Origin: Comamonas sp. 26
Lineage (GTDB): Bacteria; Pseudomonadota; Gammaproteobacteria; Burkholderiales; Burkholderiaceae_C
DNA length: 64,000 nucleotides
Direction of reading: 5' to 3'
Assembly (NCBI RefSeq): GCF_002754475.1
Contig: NZ_PEFL01000003.1
Span: forward strand, 496,001-560,000
Part shown: one piece after another, positions 35,907-46,165 of the stretch
Position numbering within the stretch: the first letter of the stretch is position 1
How the letters are laid out: every line of letters begins with the position of its first letter
Program-made: the position numbers and the translations under genes
The notes under the pieces: generated by a model
The model's input: the letters and a program-made list of their open reading frames with translations, nothing else
Databases searched by the model: none
What the model was told of the DNA's origin: nothing

Positions 35907-36473
35907 TCAGGCGGCTGCGGGCACGGCCCCGGCGCTCAGCAACTCGGCCAGTGGCTTGCGCTGTGAGGGTACTTCACGCTCGCGCAGATCGTCGGGCAGG
36001 GTGGAGGCATCGGCACGGCGACCAACGGCAATCACGATCTCGGGCACCAGATGTTCGGGCAGGCCCAGCACCGTGCGGGCTTCATCGGCAGAGAAGCCGC
36101 CCATGGCATGTGTGGCAAGGCCCATGGAGTGGGCCTGCAGCGCCAGATAGCCCCAGGCGCAGCCCGCATCAAAGCTGTGCTTGGCGGATGCCTGCTTGTC
36201 CGACAGCAGCACAATCAGCGCGCCGGCATTCAGGCACCAGCGGCGGTTGAATTCATTGGGCAGCTGCGAGAAAGCCTGCCAGTTGGCATCGCCGCGCAGG
36301 GAGTAGGCAAAGTGCCAGGGCTGCTTGTTGCTGGCTGAAGGAGCCCAGCGGGCGGCTTCTGCCATTTGCTCCATCTGTGCGGTGCTCAGCGGCTCAGCCA
36401 CAAAGGCGCGGGGCGACATGCGCTCCAGAAACTGGGGCTGGACGGGGGCGGTGCTTGTACGTGTGGTGCTCAT
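35907..36473 (-). CDS. Nitroreductase-family FMN oxidoreductase
   Basis: This 188-aa protein belongs to the nitroreductase family, close to malonic-semialdehyde-reductase/RutE-like members. Visible features: SPRAFVAEPL at the N-terminus, FMN-binding ARWAPSASNKQPWHF, and GCAWGYLALQAHSMGLATHA with GLPEHLVPEIVIAVGR at the C-terminal half. ATG 36473 was preferred to a longer frame that runs through a terminator. Substrate unknown. Confidence 0.88.
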   Translation of the reverse strand: MSTTRTSTAPVQPQFLERMSPRAFVAEPLSTAQMEQMAEAARWAPSASNKQPWHFAYSLRGDANWQAFSQLPNEFNRRWCLNAGALIVLLSDKQASAKHSFDAGCAWGYLALQAHSMGLATHAMGGFSADEARTVLGLPEHLVPEIVIAVGRRADASTLPDDLREREVPSQRKPLAELLSAGAVPAAA

Positions 36474-36494
36474 CGTGATATCCGGAAAATGAAA

Positions 36495-36522
36495 CAGGCC
36501 CGCTCCAGAAAGAGCGGGCCTG
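36495..36522 (-). terminator. Hairpin between unknown membrane gene and nitroreductase
   Basis: CAGGCCCGCTC and GAGCGGGCCTG form an 11-bp perfect stem with a 6-nt loop; on the minus strand TTTCATTTT follows. It terminates the gene ending at 36566. Confidence 0.75.
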
Positions 36523-36565
36523 AAACCATAGCGCAAGCTGCAGTCTGTGTGCTGGAGTCAGGAGA

Positions 36566-37597
36566 TCAGGACTTTTGACCAGCTTGCGCGCCGGTGCTGC
36601 GCATGTGGCGCTCGATGCGGATCATCACCAGCACCATCATCACCATGACCAGGCAAGAGATCAGCATGGTCGCAAATGCGGTGTCAATGCCCAGAAAGTC
36701 CCATTTCTCGGCATCGGGGTTGTCGCCGCGAATCTTCATGGCCGTGCGGTCAAACGACAGCGTGTAGTTGGTCAGCAAGGTGCTGACAATCTGCGCTGCC
36801 GGTTGCTGCTGCAGTTTTTTCGCCAGCTTTTCGTTGCCCAACACGGCTTGCAGCGCCGCAGGCAGGCCCTTGATATAGGCGGCATAAGCGCCTTCGCCAT
36901 GTTCCATCTCGGCAGCCTGTGCGCGATCGTTGATTTCAGCAGTCAGGTTGACGGCGTCCGTCAGGAGCTCGTCCATGGCCTGCGCAGCGATTGCCGCAGC
37001 GGCATCGTCAGCCGCCTGCGCTGCGGCGCGGGCCAGCCGCTCTTCACGGGTGAAGGTGATGCGGCGCGCTGTCCAGGCCGCGTCGACTTCGGCAGCGGCT
37101 GCGTCGGCGGCCTCCTTGTCGCAGCAGGAGTTCTCACGCGCTTCGCGCATTTTGATCTGGCGGTTGACCTCGTCAGCAGACGGTATGGCATCGCCCTTGA
37201 GCAGGGGGTGAATCGGCTCCAGCCCCTGGCCGGAATTTTCCTGCTCGATGCGTTTGCGGGCAGCGGTATCTTTGTAGATAAAGCCGCGCAGCAGGCCGTC
37301 GGCCTTCTGGAAGTCCGGGCGCAGGGCGGGGTCGGCCAGACGCTTTTCCAGAGGTGTCGAATTGCTCAGGCTGCTGAGGTCGCGGCCTGTTTCATCCTCC
37401 ATGAACTTGACGTCATAGGGCGCGTCCTTCCAGTTCAGCGCCGTGGGTGTGGTCAGGGCTGTATCGGGATTTTTGGGTTTGTAGTGATCCCAGAGCCAGT
37501 TGCCCATGCCGATGAGGACGAAGACAGAGAAGGCCAGAAGCACAAGGCGCAGAACTTGTATCAACAAGTCCTCAGCTCGGCGCAAGAGGGTCAACAT
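36566..37597 (-). CDS. Unknown protein with N- and C-terminal membrane segments
   Basis: I do not recognise this 343-aa protein. One membrane segment lies near 12-35 (VLRLVLLAFSVFVLIGMG) and another near 303-325 (FATMLISCLVMVMMVLVMI), leaving about 270 residues that should be periplasmic. That middle part is helical and Ala-rich, with ARAAAQAADDAAAAIAAQAM likely to be coiled coil, and an unusual CC pair. ATG 37597 was chosen because the longer frame begins at TTG inside a family A repeat; AAGGA lies 12 bases upstream. Single gene with its own terminator. Confidence 0.72.
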   Translation of the reverse strand: MLTLLRRAEDLLIQVLRLVLLAFSVFVLIGMGNWLWDHYKPKNPDTALTTPTALNWKDAPYDVKFMEDETGRDLSSLSNSTPLEKRLADPALRPDFQKADGLLRGFIYKDTAARKRIEQENSGQGLEPIHPLLKGDAIPSADEVNRQIKMREARENSCCDKEAADAAAAEVDAAWTARRITFTREERLARAAAQAADDAAAAIAAQAMDELLTDAVNLTAEINDRAQAAEMEHGEGAYAAYIKGLPAALQAVLGNEKLAKKLQQQPAAQIVSTLLTNYTLSFDRTAMKIRGDNPDAEKWDFLGIDTAFATMLISCLVMVMMVLVMIRIERHMRSTGAQAGQKS

Positions 37598-37627
37598 AGG
37601 CAATAAATCCTTTTCAAAAGCTTGTGG

Positions 37628-37656
37628 CGTAAGCGCTTGCAACTATGAAATTGGAA
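37628..37656 (-). repeat. Family A intergenic repeat, copy 7
   Basis: On the minus strand it reads CAATTTCATAGTTGCAAGCG then CTTACGCC, matching the family core. It lies just upstream of the unknown membrane protein gene. Confidence 0.65.
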
Positions 37657-37859
37657 GCGTTGGATGCCTGGAATTTTAGGAAATGAATCAGAAGGTCGTA
37701 TTTTGTTACCAGCTTTCAAGCGCAGCAGACCATGGTGCCCTAGGGCGAGGCGCAAAACAGGGGTGGCAAGGGGCGCTCATCGCCAGACGATGCACCTAGT
37801 TGCTGTAACGAAATTCTGAAACCGCTGTAATAAGGGTTTGAAGGACTGGAGGCCACATC

Positions 37860-39089
37860 ATGGGCAAGACATCGCTGGATAAATCGAAGATCAAGTTTCT
37901 GTTGCTCGAGGGAATTCACCCTTCCGCACTCAAAGTACTGCACGACGCGGGCTACACCAATATCGAAGCGCTGACCGGCGCGCTGGAGGGTGAGGAGCTG
38001 AAGGCCAAGATTGCCGATGTGCACTTTGTCGGCATCCGCTCGCGCACCCAGCTCACGGCCGATGTGTTTGCCGCTGCGCACAAGCTGGTGGCTGCCGGGT
38101 GTTTCTGCATTGGCACCAATCAGGTCGATCTGGGCGCCGCCCGGGAGCGCGGCGTGGTGGTCTTCAATGCGCCGTATTCCAACACCCGCTCCGTGGCCGA
38201 GCTGGTGCTGGCTGAAGCCATCTTGCTGCTGCGTGGCATTCCTGAAAAGAACGCCGTGGCCCACCGCGGTGGCTGGAAGAAGAGTGCCGACAACTCCTTC
38301 GAGGTTCGCGGCAAGACGCTGGGCATTGTGGGCTATGGCTCCATTGGCACGCAGCTGTCCGTGCTGGCCGAAGGTCTGGGCATGAAGGTCATCTTCCACG
38401 ACGTGGTGACCAAGCTGCCACTGGGTAATGCGAGCCAGTCCAGCGGACTCAATGACTTGCTGGCCAGGGCTGATATCGTCACCCTGCATGTGCCCGAGCT
38501 GGCATCCACCAACGGCATGATGGGCGCGGCGCAGATTGCAGCCATGAAGCCCGGCAGCATTCTCATCAACGCATCGCGCGGCACGGTGGTGGATATTGAT
38601 GCGCTGGCTGAGGCGCTGAAATCCGGCAAGCTGCTGGGCGCGGCGATTGATGTCTTCCCCGTCGAGCCCAAGAGCAACAAGGATGAATTCCTGTCTGCGC
38701 TGCGCGGCATGGACAACGTCATCCTCACCCCGCATATCGGCGGCTCCACCATGGAGGCCCAGGCCAATATCGGGCTGGAAGTGGCTGAAAAGCTGGTCAA
38801 GTACAGCGACAACGGCACAACCACCTCGGCCGTCAACTTCCCCGAAGTGGCGCTGCCCGAGCACCCAGGCAACAACCGCATCTTGCATGTGCACGAGAAC
38901 CGCCCTGGCATTCTCTCGGCCATCAACCAGGTGTTTGCTGATAACGGCATCAACATCGCCGGTCAGTACCTGCGCACCGACGAGAAGGTGGGCTATGTGG
39001 TGATCGATATCGATGCCAAATCGTCCGCGCTGGCGCTGGAAAAGCTCTCGCAGATTGCCGGCACCATCCGCTGCCGCGTGCTGTTCTAA
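37860..39089 (+). CDS. serA: D-3-phosphoglycerate dehydrogenase
   Basis: This 409-aa enzyme opens serine synthesis by oxidising 3-phosphoglycerate. It is the Escherichia coli-type form with a C-terminal ACT domain (about 335-409, HENRPGILSAINQVFADNGI) that binds serine for feedback inhibition. GYGSIGTQLSVLAEGLGM is the NAD-binding motif; the catalytic Arg (NASRGTVVD), Glu (VEPKSN region) and His (TPHIGGST) are present. GGAGG precedes ATG 37860 by 8 bases. Single gene with a terminator. Confidence 0.96.
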   Translation: MGKTSLDKSKIKFLLLEGIHPSALKVLHDAGYTNIEALTGALEGEELKAKIADVHFVGIRSRTQLTADVFAAAHKLVAAGCFCIGTNQVDLGAARERGVVVFNAPYSNTRSVAELVLAEAILLLRGIPEKNAVAHRGGWKKSADNSFEVRGKTLGIVGYGSIGTQLSVLAEGLGMKVIFHDVVTKLPLGNASQSSGLNDLLARADIVTLHVPELASTNGMMGAAQIAAMKPGSILINASRGTVVDIDALAEALKSGKLLGAAIDVFPVEPKSNKDEFLSALRGMDNVILTPHIGGSTMEAQANIGLEVAEKLVKYSDNGTTTSAVNFPEVALPEHPGNNRILHVHENRPGILSAINQVFADNGINIAGQYLRTDEKVGYVVIDIDAKSSALALEKLSQIAGTIRCRVLF

Positions 39090-39100
39090 GGCAGTCCACC

Positions 39101-39127
39101 AAAAAGGAAGCTTCGGCTTCCTTTTTT
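39101..39127 (+). terminator. Terminator of serA
   Basis: AAAAAGGAAGC, loop TTCG, GCTTCCTTTTTT: a perfect intrinsic terminator 11 bases after the stop. Confidence 0.9.
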
Positions 39128-39164
39128 CATAGCGGAAAGCGCTTTGCCTATAAGCGCTGTCCGG
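39128..39164 (+). repeat. Family A intergenic repeat, copy 8
   Basis: CATAGCGGAAAGCGCTTTG followed by CCTATAAGCGCTGTCC shows both halves. It lies between the serA terminator and the convergent hydrolase stop. Confidence 0.6.
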
Positions 39165-39169
39165 CTATT

Positions 39170-39973
39170 TCAGCTTGCGCTGCCGACAAAGTTCTCAATG
39201 GCCGTCCAGAAGCCTGCCGCGCGGAAGATGGTGGAGTGATTGGCCTGCGCAAAGGCCTGCACCTGCACCGCCTTGCCCTTGAGCTGCTGCAGCAAGGCGT
39301 CGGTACGCGCGGGCTCCACCACCTGATCGCGTCCGGCGCGCAGCACCAGAATCGGGCCGTGGTAGTCTTTCAGATGCGCGGCGGAGTCGAATGGATCTCT
39401 GAGCAGCAGCTCCACCGGCAGCCAGCCATACATGCCGCGCACCGTGTTCAAAATGCTGTCGAAGGGCGTGACCAACACCAGCTTGTCGGGCTGGCGCAGA
39501 TCGGCCACGGCCGCAGCCACCCCTGTGCCCAGGCTGCGACCTATGACGGTAATGGGTTCTTGCGGGTGCAGCCGCCTGACCTCGTCAAACAGGGCAGCGG
39601 CATCCAGCTCCATCAGCTCCTGCGTGGGCTGGCCCTCGCTGGCGCCATAGCCCCGATAGGCCAGCATATAGATATCGCTGTGCGGCAGACTGCGCGCCAA
39701 CTGCTCCCGCCGGTGCGCAATATTCTCGGCATTGCCGCCAAAGTAGATCACTGCATTGCGGGCCTTGCCGCCCTGGGGATGCCACTGCCAGCCGCGCAGC
39801 AGCACATCGCCGCGCTGCAGCGAGAAATTGGTGCTCTCCACCGCCACCCGCGTATCGCCACCCAGAAAAATCATGCTGCGCTGCTGCGCAAACATATAGC
39901 TGCAGATACAGACATAAACCGCCACGCACAGTGCGAGCAGCCAGAGCAGGGGCTTGAGCAGCTTGGAGAACAT
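39170..39973 (-). CDS. Membrane-anchored alpha/beta hydrolase
   Basis: This 267-aa protein starts with an uncleaved membrane anchor (LLWLLALCVAVYVCICSYMF) followed by an alpha/beta-hydrolase domain. The nucleophile Ser lies in VIGRSLGTGVA, the acid is probably in RAGRDQVV, and the His in AQANHSTIF. Related to ABHD13/17-like and YqiA-like serine hydrolases; substrate unknown, perhaps a lipid or thioester. Confidence 0.85.
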   Translation of the reverse strand: MFSKLLKPLLWLLALCVAVYVCICSYMFAQQRSMIFLGGDTRVAVESTNFSLQRGDVLLRGWQWHPQGGKARNAVIYFGGNAENIAHRREQLARSLPHSDIYMLAYRGYGASEGQPTQELMELDAAALFDEVRRLHPQEPITVIGRSLGTGVAAAVADLRQPDKLVLVTPFDSILNTVRGMYGWLPVELLLRDPFDSAAHLKDYHGPILVLRAGRDQVVEPARTDALLQQLKGKAVQVQAFAQANHSTIFRAAGFWTAIENFVGSAS

Positions 39974-40067
39974 GGGAGCGCAAAAGTGTTGGGTTTGCGC
40001 CAGATTGTGCGCAGATTTGTGTGACTTTGGTGTGCGCTTTACCTCGGCTTTATGTAAGCGGCGGTTT

Positions 40068-40104
40068 TTGAAATTGATAGCGGGTGGCGCTTGATCGGCT
40101 TTGA
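40068..40104 (+). repeat. Family A intergenic repeat, copy 9
   Basis: TGAAATTGATAGCGGGTGGC followed by GCTTGATCGGCTTTGACT is a good match to the first half. Confidence 0.65.
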
Positions 40105-40154
40105 CTGGAGGCTGGTTTGGCTTGATGCTTTTGTTTTGGCGATATGCCTAATTT

Positions 40155-40440
40155 TTGGACAGAAGGCGGGTCTCGGCCCGCCTGCCGACCTACTTTCTTC
40201 TGCAAGAAAGTAGGCAAAGAGCGGCACCCCTACTGCCCACGACCCCTTTGCTGCGCTGCGGGGCAACCTGCGCCGTCAACCTCTTGAGGCTGTGCGGCAA
40301 AACTCACTGCGTGCTTGCAGCACTTCGTTCAAACAGGTTGCCGCAAGTCAGAGGTTGATGCGTCTGCACTCTGCGGTGCAGCCGCCCGCCCCAAGAGGCC
40401 GCTGTCGCAGGCGTGGGCACAAGGGACGATGCCGGATGCG
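40155..40440 (+). repeat. Family C structured non-coding element
   Basis: A roughly 285-bp stretch with stacked hairpins: GGCGGGTC with GGCCCGCC (about 40165-40185) and CCTACTTTCTTC with GAAAGTAGG (about 40189-40214), followed by a GC-rich stretch. It resembles a dispersed element I recall from other proteobacterial genomes with a TACTTTCTT/AAGAAAGTA hairpin; that link is from memory. Only one copy is in this window. Confidence 0.5.
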
Positions 40441-40452
40441 GAATAGCTTCTT

Positions 40453-40490
40453 TATAAAATTGATAGCGGCTACCGCAATCATTAATTGGG
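40453..40490 (+). repeat. Family A intergenic repeat, copy 10
   Basis: TATAAAATTGATAGCGGCTA followed by CCGCAATCATTAATTGG; first half clear, second half divergent. Confidence 0.6.
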
Positions 40491-40571
40491 TTTGAGTCTA
40501 ATTTCATTACTAACTTGGCAGCTTGTTTGCTGGAGCGAAATCCCGGCCTCTAATGCGGACAAGAAAGCAGA

Positions 40572-40597
40572 CGTTTTAGATAGCCGCTTGCGACTCA
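40572..40597 (+). repeat. Family A intergenic repeat, copy 11 (partial)
   Basis: GTTTTAGATAGCCGCTTGCG matches the first half. It touches the stop codon of the nuclease-like gene on the minus strand. Confidence 0.5.
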
Positions 40598-41290
40598 CGC
40601 CCCCGGCAAAAAATACCCCGCCTTATGCTGATTCCGAGCACTGCTCACACACAGCTTCAACCGCGCCTCCATGTACTGCCGCACTTCAGAGCGATCACAC
40701 ATCTGCGCCAAATCTTCCCAATACAGCAAGCTGGTAAATGACGCCTTCGCCGGATCTGCGGCCTCGCCTTCAGTCGCTGCAGCGGCTGCCGGCAGGGGCG
40801 AAGGCACATAGATAGGCAGGTGCACCGGGGGGTAGTTGCGCACAGGGCGCTCGGCCACTTCTTCCTTGCGGCGGGAGGTCAGCAGAAAGTAATGCTGCTT
40901 GGCGTTTGCCAGATGGGGCTTTTTTTCGGCGTCAAACACCTTGTCCAGCCGTTCCACCCCTTTGGCCACATCGGCGGCGTAGGTCCAGTTGCTGAGGTAC
41001 TTGGTTTCGATGAACAGAAAGGTCTGCCGCGCCGCGTCTGAGATGAGTACGTCGCTCAGCTTGCTGCGCAGGCGCTCGTGGCACAGGTAGGCGTGGGTGT
41101 CGAACGAGACGTTGGGGCTTTGCAGCACCAAGTCTTCGCGCCCTGTGACTTCCTGGATGTAGCGGTTGAAGTGGACGATGCGCTTGGCATAGCCGGCCGT
41201 GAATTCATTGAAAAAGTAGCCAGCAAAGAACTTGGTGCAGAGGTTGCGCTCTTTTTCGGATTCGATGAGGGTGGCGTTCGAGAAGATCAC
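40595..41290 (-). CDS. Orphan protein with PD-(D/E)XK nuclease-like motif
   Basis: I do not recognise the family of this 231-aa protein. The core KLSDVLISD (Asp) followed 11 residues later by FLFIETKYLSNW (ExK) fits the D-Xn-ExK pattern of PD-(D/E)XK nucleases, with a helix after it (DVAKGVERLDKVFD). A Pro/Ala/Glu-rich linker and a short C-terminal domain follow. GTG 41290 was chosen because an ATG at 41392 lies within the gatB terminator; no strong SD supports either. It sits alone in a repeat-rich gap between housekeeping genes, which suggests an acquired accessory gene. Nuclease activity is a hypothesis. Confidence 0.65.
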   Translation of the reverse strand: MIFSNATLIESEKERNLCTKFFAGYFFNEFTAGYAKRIVHFNRYIQEVTGREDLVLQSPNVSFDTHAYLCHERLRSKLSDVLISDAARQTFLFIETKYLSNWTYAADVAKGVERLDKVFDAEKKPHLANAKQHYFLLTSRRKEEVAERPVRNYPPVHLPIYVPSPLPAAAAATEGEAADPAKASFTSLLYWEDLAQMCDRSEVRQYMEARLKLCVSSARNQHKAGYFLPGA

Positions 41291-41355
41291 TGAATTTTTT
41301 CTGAGCTGGCTGCGCAGGGCCTGGAGACCGACGACGGGGATGACCGGAAAGAAAC

Positions 41356-41386
41356 AAGGCCGCAGGCATGTACTACCTGCGGCCTT
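41356..41386 (-). terminator. Terminator of gatB
   Basis: AAGGCCGCAGG and CCTGCGGCCTT form an 11-bp perfect stem with a 9-nt loop; on the minus strand TGTTTCTTTCC follows. Confidence 0.8.
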
Positions 41387-41438
41387 GAGCATTATCTGGG
41401 GACAGAGGCACGTCTTCAGGGACGTGCATGTAACAGAG

Positions 41439-42896
41439 TTAGGCCAGTTTGGCCTTCAGCACTTCGTTGACTTGGCCGGGGTTGGCCTTGCCCTTCGATG
41501 CCTTCATCACCTGGCCGACCAGGGCGTTGAAGGCCTTGTCTTTGCCTGCGCGGTATTGCTCGACGTTGCCGGGGTTGGCGGCGATCACTTCGTCGATGAT
41601 GGTTTCCAGTGCACCGGTGTCGTTCATCTGCTTGAGGCCCTTGGCTTCGATGAGGGCATCGACGTCCTGGCCTTCGCCGGTCCACAGGGCTTCAAACACG
41701 GTCCGGGCGGCGTTGTTGGAGATGGTGCCGTCGGAGATGCGGGCAATCATGGCACCCAGCTGGGCGCTGCTGACCTTGACGGCATCCATGCCGATTTCTT
41801 CCATGTTCAGGCGGCGCGAGACTTCGCCCATCACCCAGTTGGAAGCCAGCTTGGCCTGCTTGCACACGGCGGTGGCGTCTTCAAAGTAGGCGGCCACGGC
41901 CTGGCTTTGGGTCAGGATGGTGGCGTCGTACTCGGGCAGGCCATAGCTTGCTACAAAGCGGGCAGCCATGGCGCGGGGCAGCTCGGGCATGGTGGCCTTG
42001 ACTTCGTTGACCCAGCTCTCGGCCACGACCAGCGGGGGCAGGTCGGGGTCGGGGAAGTAGCGGTAGTCGGCCGCGTCTTCCTTGGTGCGCATGGCGCGGG
42101 TCTCGCCGGTGTCGGGGTTGAAGAGCACGGTGGCCTGCTGGATCTTCTTGCCGTCTTCGATTTGCTCGATCTGCCAGAGGATTTCGTAATCAATGGCGAT
42201 TTGCATGTTCCTGAACGAGTTCAGGTTCTTGATCTCGCGGCGGGTGCCCAGGGGCTGGCCGGGCTTGCGCACGGAGACGTTGGCGTCGCAGCGGAAGCTG
42301 CCTTCTTGCATGTTGCCGTCGCAGATGCCGATCCAGGTGACGATCTTGTGCAGTTCCTTGGCGTAGGCCACGGCTTCTGCAGTCGAGCGCATGTCGGGTT
42401 CGGTCACGATTTCCAGCAGTGGCGTGCCGGCGCGGTTCAGGTCGATGCCGGACTGGCCGATGAATTCGTCGTGCACGGATTTGCCGGCGTCTTCTTCCAG
42501 GTGGGCGCGAACCAGTCGCACGGTCTTGAGGACGTTTTCCTTGCCTTCTTCCAGATAGAAGCTGACTTCACCGCCCTGGACGACCGGAATCTCGAATTGC
42601 GAGATCTGGTAGCCCTTGGGCAGGTCAGGGTAGAAGTAGTTTTTGCGGGCAAAAATGCTGCGCGGCGCAATCGTGGACCCCAGAGACAGGCCCAATTTGA
42701 TAGCGCATTCCACCGCCTTTTTGTTCATGACCGGCAGGGTGCCGGGCAGGGCCAGATCGACGGGGCTGGCTTGCGTGTTGGGCTCAGCACCAAAGGCGGT
42801 GCTGGCACGGCTGAAAATCTTCGACTGGGTGGCCAGCTGGGTGTGGGTTTCAAAGCCGATGACGACTTCGTAGCCATTGATCAGTTTGACTGTCAT
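41439..42896 (-). CDS. gatB: Asp-tRNA(Asn)/Glu-tRNA(Gln) amidotransferase subunit B
   Basis: This 485-aa subunit of the GatCAB complex binds and phosphorylates misacylated Glu-tRNA(Gln) or Asp-tRNA(Asn). [13 protein letters not shown] and [20 protein letters not shown] are hallmarks of the catalytic cradle domain; the C-terminal 150 residues are the YqeY-like tRNA-binding tail ([13 protein letters not shown]). Third gene of the gatCAB operon, 25 bases after gatA. Confidence 0.97.
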   Translation of the reverse strand: MTVKLINGYEVVIGFETHTQLATQSKIFSRASTAFGAEPNTQASPVDLALPGTLPVMNKKAVECAIKLGLSLGSTIAPRSIFARKNYFYPDLPKGYQISQFEIPVVQGGEVSFYLEEGKENVLKTVRLVRAHLEEDAGKSVHDEFIGQSGIDLNRAGTPLLEIVTEPDMRSTAEAVAYAKELHKIVTWIGICDGNMQEGSFRCDANVSVRKPGQPLGTRREIKNLNSFRNMQIAIDYEILWQIEQIEDGKKIQQATVLFNPDTGETRAMRTKEDAADYRYFPDPDLPPLVVAESWVNEVKATMPELPRAMAARFVASYGLPEYDATILTQSQAVAAYFEDATAVCKQAKLASNWVMGEVSRRLNMEEIGMDAVKVSSAQLGAMIARISDGTISNNAARTVFEALWTGEGQDVDALIEAKGLKQMNDTGALETIIDEVIAANPGNVEQYRAGKDKAFNALVGQVMKASKGKANPGQVNEVLKAKLA

Positions 42897-42921
42897 ATGT
42901 ATCTAGTCCTTCCTGCGTCTC

Positions 42922-44412
42922 TTAAATACCGGCGGGGTTGCGCAGGTGGAAGTCGGTCGCTTGCTGGAAGCGGTGGGCGGCGTTCAGCAGCTTGGCTTCG
43001 CTGAAGTAGTTGCCGATTAGTTGCAGGCCCACGGGCATGCCGCCCTCTCCAAAACCGGCGGGCAGGCTCATGCCGGGCAGACCCGCCAGCGATGCAGGCA
43101 GGGTGAAGATGTCGGCCAGATAGTTGCTGACCGGGTCGGCCTTGGCACCAATGGCCCAGGCGGTGGTGGGTGCTGCCGCACCGGCGATGACGTCGCAGTC
43201 CTTGAATGCGGCTTGGAAGTCGTCGGCGATCATGCGGCGAATCTTCTGCGCCTGCAGGTAGTAGGCGTCGTAATAGCCTTCGCTCAAGACATAGGCACCC
43301 ATCATGATGCGGCGCTTGACCTCGTCGCCAAAGCCTTCGGCGCGGGTCTTTTTGTACATGTCGTTGAGGTCTTCGTACTGGGCAGCACGGTGACCGAACT
43401 TCACGCCGTCAAAACGCGAGAGGTTGGACGAGGCTTCTGCGGGTGCGAGGATGTAGTACACGGGCACAGACAGCTCGGTGCGCGGCAGGGCCACGGGCAC
43501 CAGCTTGGCACCCAGCTTTTCGTATTCCTTCAAAGCGGCATCGACGGCGGTGCGCACGTCAGCGCTCAGGCCTTCGCCAAAGAACTCGGCGGGCACGCCA
43601 ATGCGCAGGCCTTCGATGCTGTCGTTCAGGCGGGCAGCGAAGTCTTCGGCAGGGTAGTCCAGGCTGGTGGAGTCACGGTCCAGATCGGGGCCGCACATTT
43701 CGGAGAGCAGCAGTGCGCAGTCTTCGGCGCTGCGGCCCATGGGGCCAGCCTGGTCGAGGGAGGAGGCAAATGCGATCATGCCGTAGCGGCTGGCGCGGCC
43801 ATAGGTAGGCTTGATGCCGGTGATGCCGCAAAACGATGCGGGCTGGCGAATCGAGCCGCCGGTGTCAGTGCCGGTCACGGCTGGGGCCAGGCGCGCGGCC
43901 ACGGCAGCGGCCGAGCCGCCCGACGATCCGCCGGGCACGCGATCCGTGTTCCAGGGGTTGCGCACGGGCTGGGCGCTGTCAAAACCGACCGGGGCCACAG
44001 CGGAGTTCTCATTGGCGCCGCCCATGGCGAATTCGTCGCAGTTGAGCTTGCCCAGGGTCACCACACCAGCGTCGGCCAGCTTCTTGACCACGGTGGCGTC
44101 AAACGGCGATTTGTAGCCTTCCAGCATCTTGCTGGCGGCGGTGGTGGGGAAGTCTTTGGTGACGAAGATGTCTTTGTGCGCAATGGGCACGCCGGCCAGC
44201 TTGCCGCCCTTGCCTTCAGCAATCAGGGCATCAGCCGCCCTGGCTTGCGCCAGCGTGGCATCTTCGTTGATGGACACAAAAGCGCCCAGGTTCTGATGCT
44301 GCTTGGCGCGGGCCAGAAAGTGCTGGGCGGCTTCGACGGAGGACACCTGCTTGGCGCGCAGTTGCGCGGCCAGCTCGGCCACGCTCAATTGGTGGAGTTC
44401 GGTTTGGCTCAT
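42922..44412 (-). CDS. gatA: Asp-tRNA(Asn)/Glu-tRNA(Gln) amidotransferase subunit A
   Basis: This 496-aa amidase-signature subunit releases ammonia from glutamine. The Ser-cisSer-Lys triad is visible in [11 protein letters not shown] (Lys), [14 protein letters not shown] (cis-Ser) and [12 protein letters not shown] (Ser). Ends typical of the family. Second gene of the operon, following gatC by 27 bases. Confidence 0.97.
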   Translation of the reverse strand: MSQTELHQLSVAELAAQLRAKQVSSVEAAQHFLARAKQHQNLGAFVSINEDATLAQARAADALIAEGKGGKLAGVPIAHKDIFVTKDFPTTAASKMLEGYKSPFDATVVKKLADAGVVTLGKLNCDEFAMGGANENSAVAPVGFDSAQPVRNPWNTDRVPGGSSGGSAAAVAARLAPAVTGTDTGGSIRQPASFCGITGIKPTYGRASRYGMIAFASSLDQAGPMGRSAEDCALLLSEMCGPDLDRDSTSLDYPAEDFAARLNDSIEGLRIGVPAEFFGEGLSADVRTAVDAALKEYEKLGAKLVPVALPRTELSVPVYYILAPAEASSNLSRFDGVKFGHRAAQYEDLNDMYKKTRAEGFGDEVKRRIMMGAYVLSEGYYDAYYLQAQKIRRMIADDFQAAFKDCDVIAGAAAPTTAWAIGAKADPVSNYLADIFTLPASLAGLPGMSLPAGFGEGGMPVGLQLIGNYFSEAKLLNAAHRFQQATDFHLRNPAGI

Positions 44413-44439
44413 TGTTCTTTGCTTCTCGCGCGTTTACTT

Positions 44440-44739
44440 TTACTCGATGACCTTGGGCACCAGGAAGTAGCCGTTTTCGGCCGCCGGTGCGTTTTGCATG
44501 TTGGCGTCGCGGTTATTGGTCTCACTTACCAAATCGTCACGTAGCCGTAAGGCGATGTCCTGAATGGCTGCTACGGGGTGTGACAAAGGGCTGACGCCTG
44601 AGGTATCCACAGCCTGCATTTTTTCGACGATGCCGAAAAAGTTGTTAAGTTGAGATAGCATGCGCTCACTCTCACCTTGAGACAGTTCAAGGCGAGCCAA
44701 GTTCGCGATACGCGCAATATCTTGTTCGTTCAATGCCAT
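44440..44739 (-). CDS. gatC: Asp-tRNA(Asn)/Glu-tRNA(Gln) amidotransferase subunit C
   Basis: This 99-aa subunit ties GatA and GatB together. [36 protein letters not shown] and the C-terminal YFLVPKVIE are family motifs. First gene of the operon and divergent from mreB. Confidence 0.96.
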   Translation of the reverse strand: MALNEQDIARIANLARLELSQGESERMLSQLNNFFGIVEKMQAVDTSGVSPLSHPVAAIQDIALRLRDDLVSETNNRDANMQNAPAAENGYFLVPKVIE

Positions 44740-44799
44740 AGAAATCTTTTAAGAGGTCAGCCACGTGTAAAGCAGTGTTTCTGACCAGGACAGTAGAAG

Positions 44800-44808
44800 T
44801 TATTCACA
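44800..44808 (+). promoter_or_regulatory. DnaA-box-like 9-mer before mreB
   Basis: TTATTCACA matches the DnaA consensus TTATNCACA exactly. It lies in the gatC-mreB divergent region. Confidence 0.35.
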
Positions 44809-44951
44809 GGGGATACGGTATTATCTCGGCTTTGCCGCAATACCCTCATTGAGCTGGTCATTGTGCAAAAAAAGCCCACCCACCCAGACTCCCTTACCCA
44901 TACCCCGGCGACGGCCCGCCGATGCGCTTGCCGTGCCTGAGAGGACCTTGA

Positions 44952-45998
<1,047 letters not shown>

Positions 45999-46054
45999 TC
46001 GCTGCGCACTGTGGTGTCTTGCAGTACGCGGCATAGTGAGCGTACTGCACCCAC

Positions 46055-46063
46055 TTATCCACA
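46055..46063 (+). promoter_or_regulatory. Perfect DnaA box between mreB and mreC
   Basis: TTATCCACA is the strongest form of the DnaA box. One such 9-mer may occur by chance in 64 kb, but this one lies in the intergenic gap of the cell-shape operon. Confidence 0.4.
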
Positions 46064-46165
46064 AACAGGGCTTGAGTCCGTGATACGCCTGCATACCGCG
46101 CTCTCTTTTTGCATTCCTCCTGATCTAGGAGGCTGTGCGTACACGGCTATTGCCCAGAGGCGCGC

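Larger units (their letters stand above)
39974..40594. other. Repeat-rich non-coding stretch of 621 bp
   Basis: No convincing gene. It holds three family A copies and one long family C element. A short open frame at 40155-40358 lies wholly within the element and is rejected. Confidence 0.65.

Noticed and set aside
40155..40358. Short plus-strand frame in the repeat-rich gap
   Set aside because: It lies within the structured family C element and has no SD or protein-like composition.
41232..43004. Long plus-strand open frames over gatB and gatA (also 43021-44544)
   Set aside because: Composition is typical of antisense frames and the minus-strand gatB/gatA are unmistakable.
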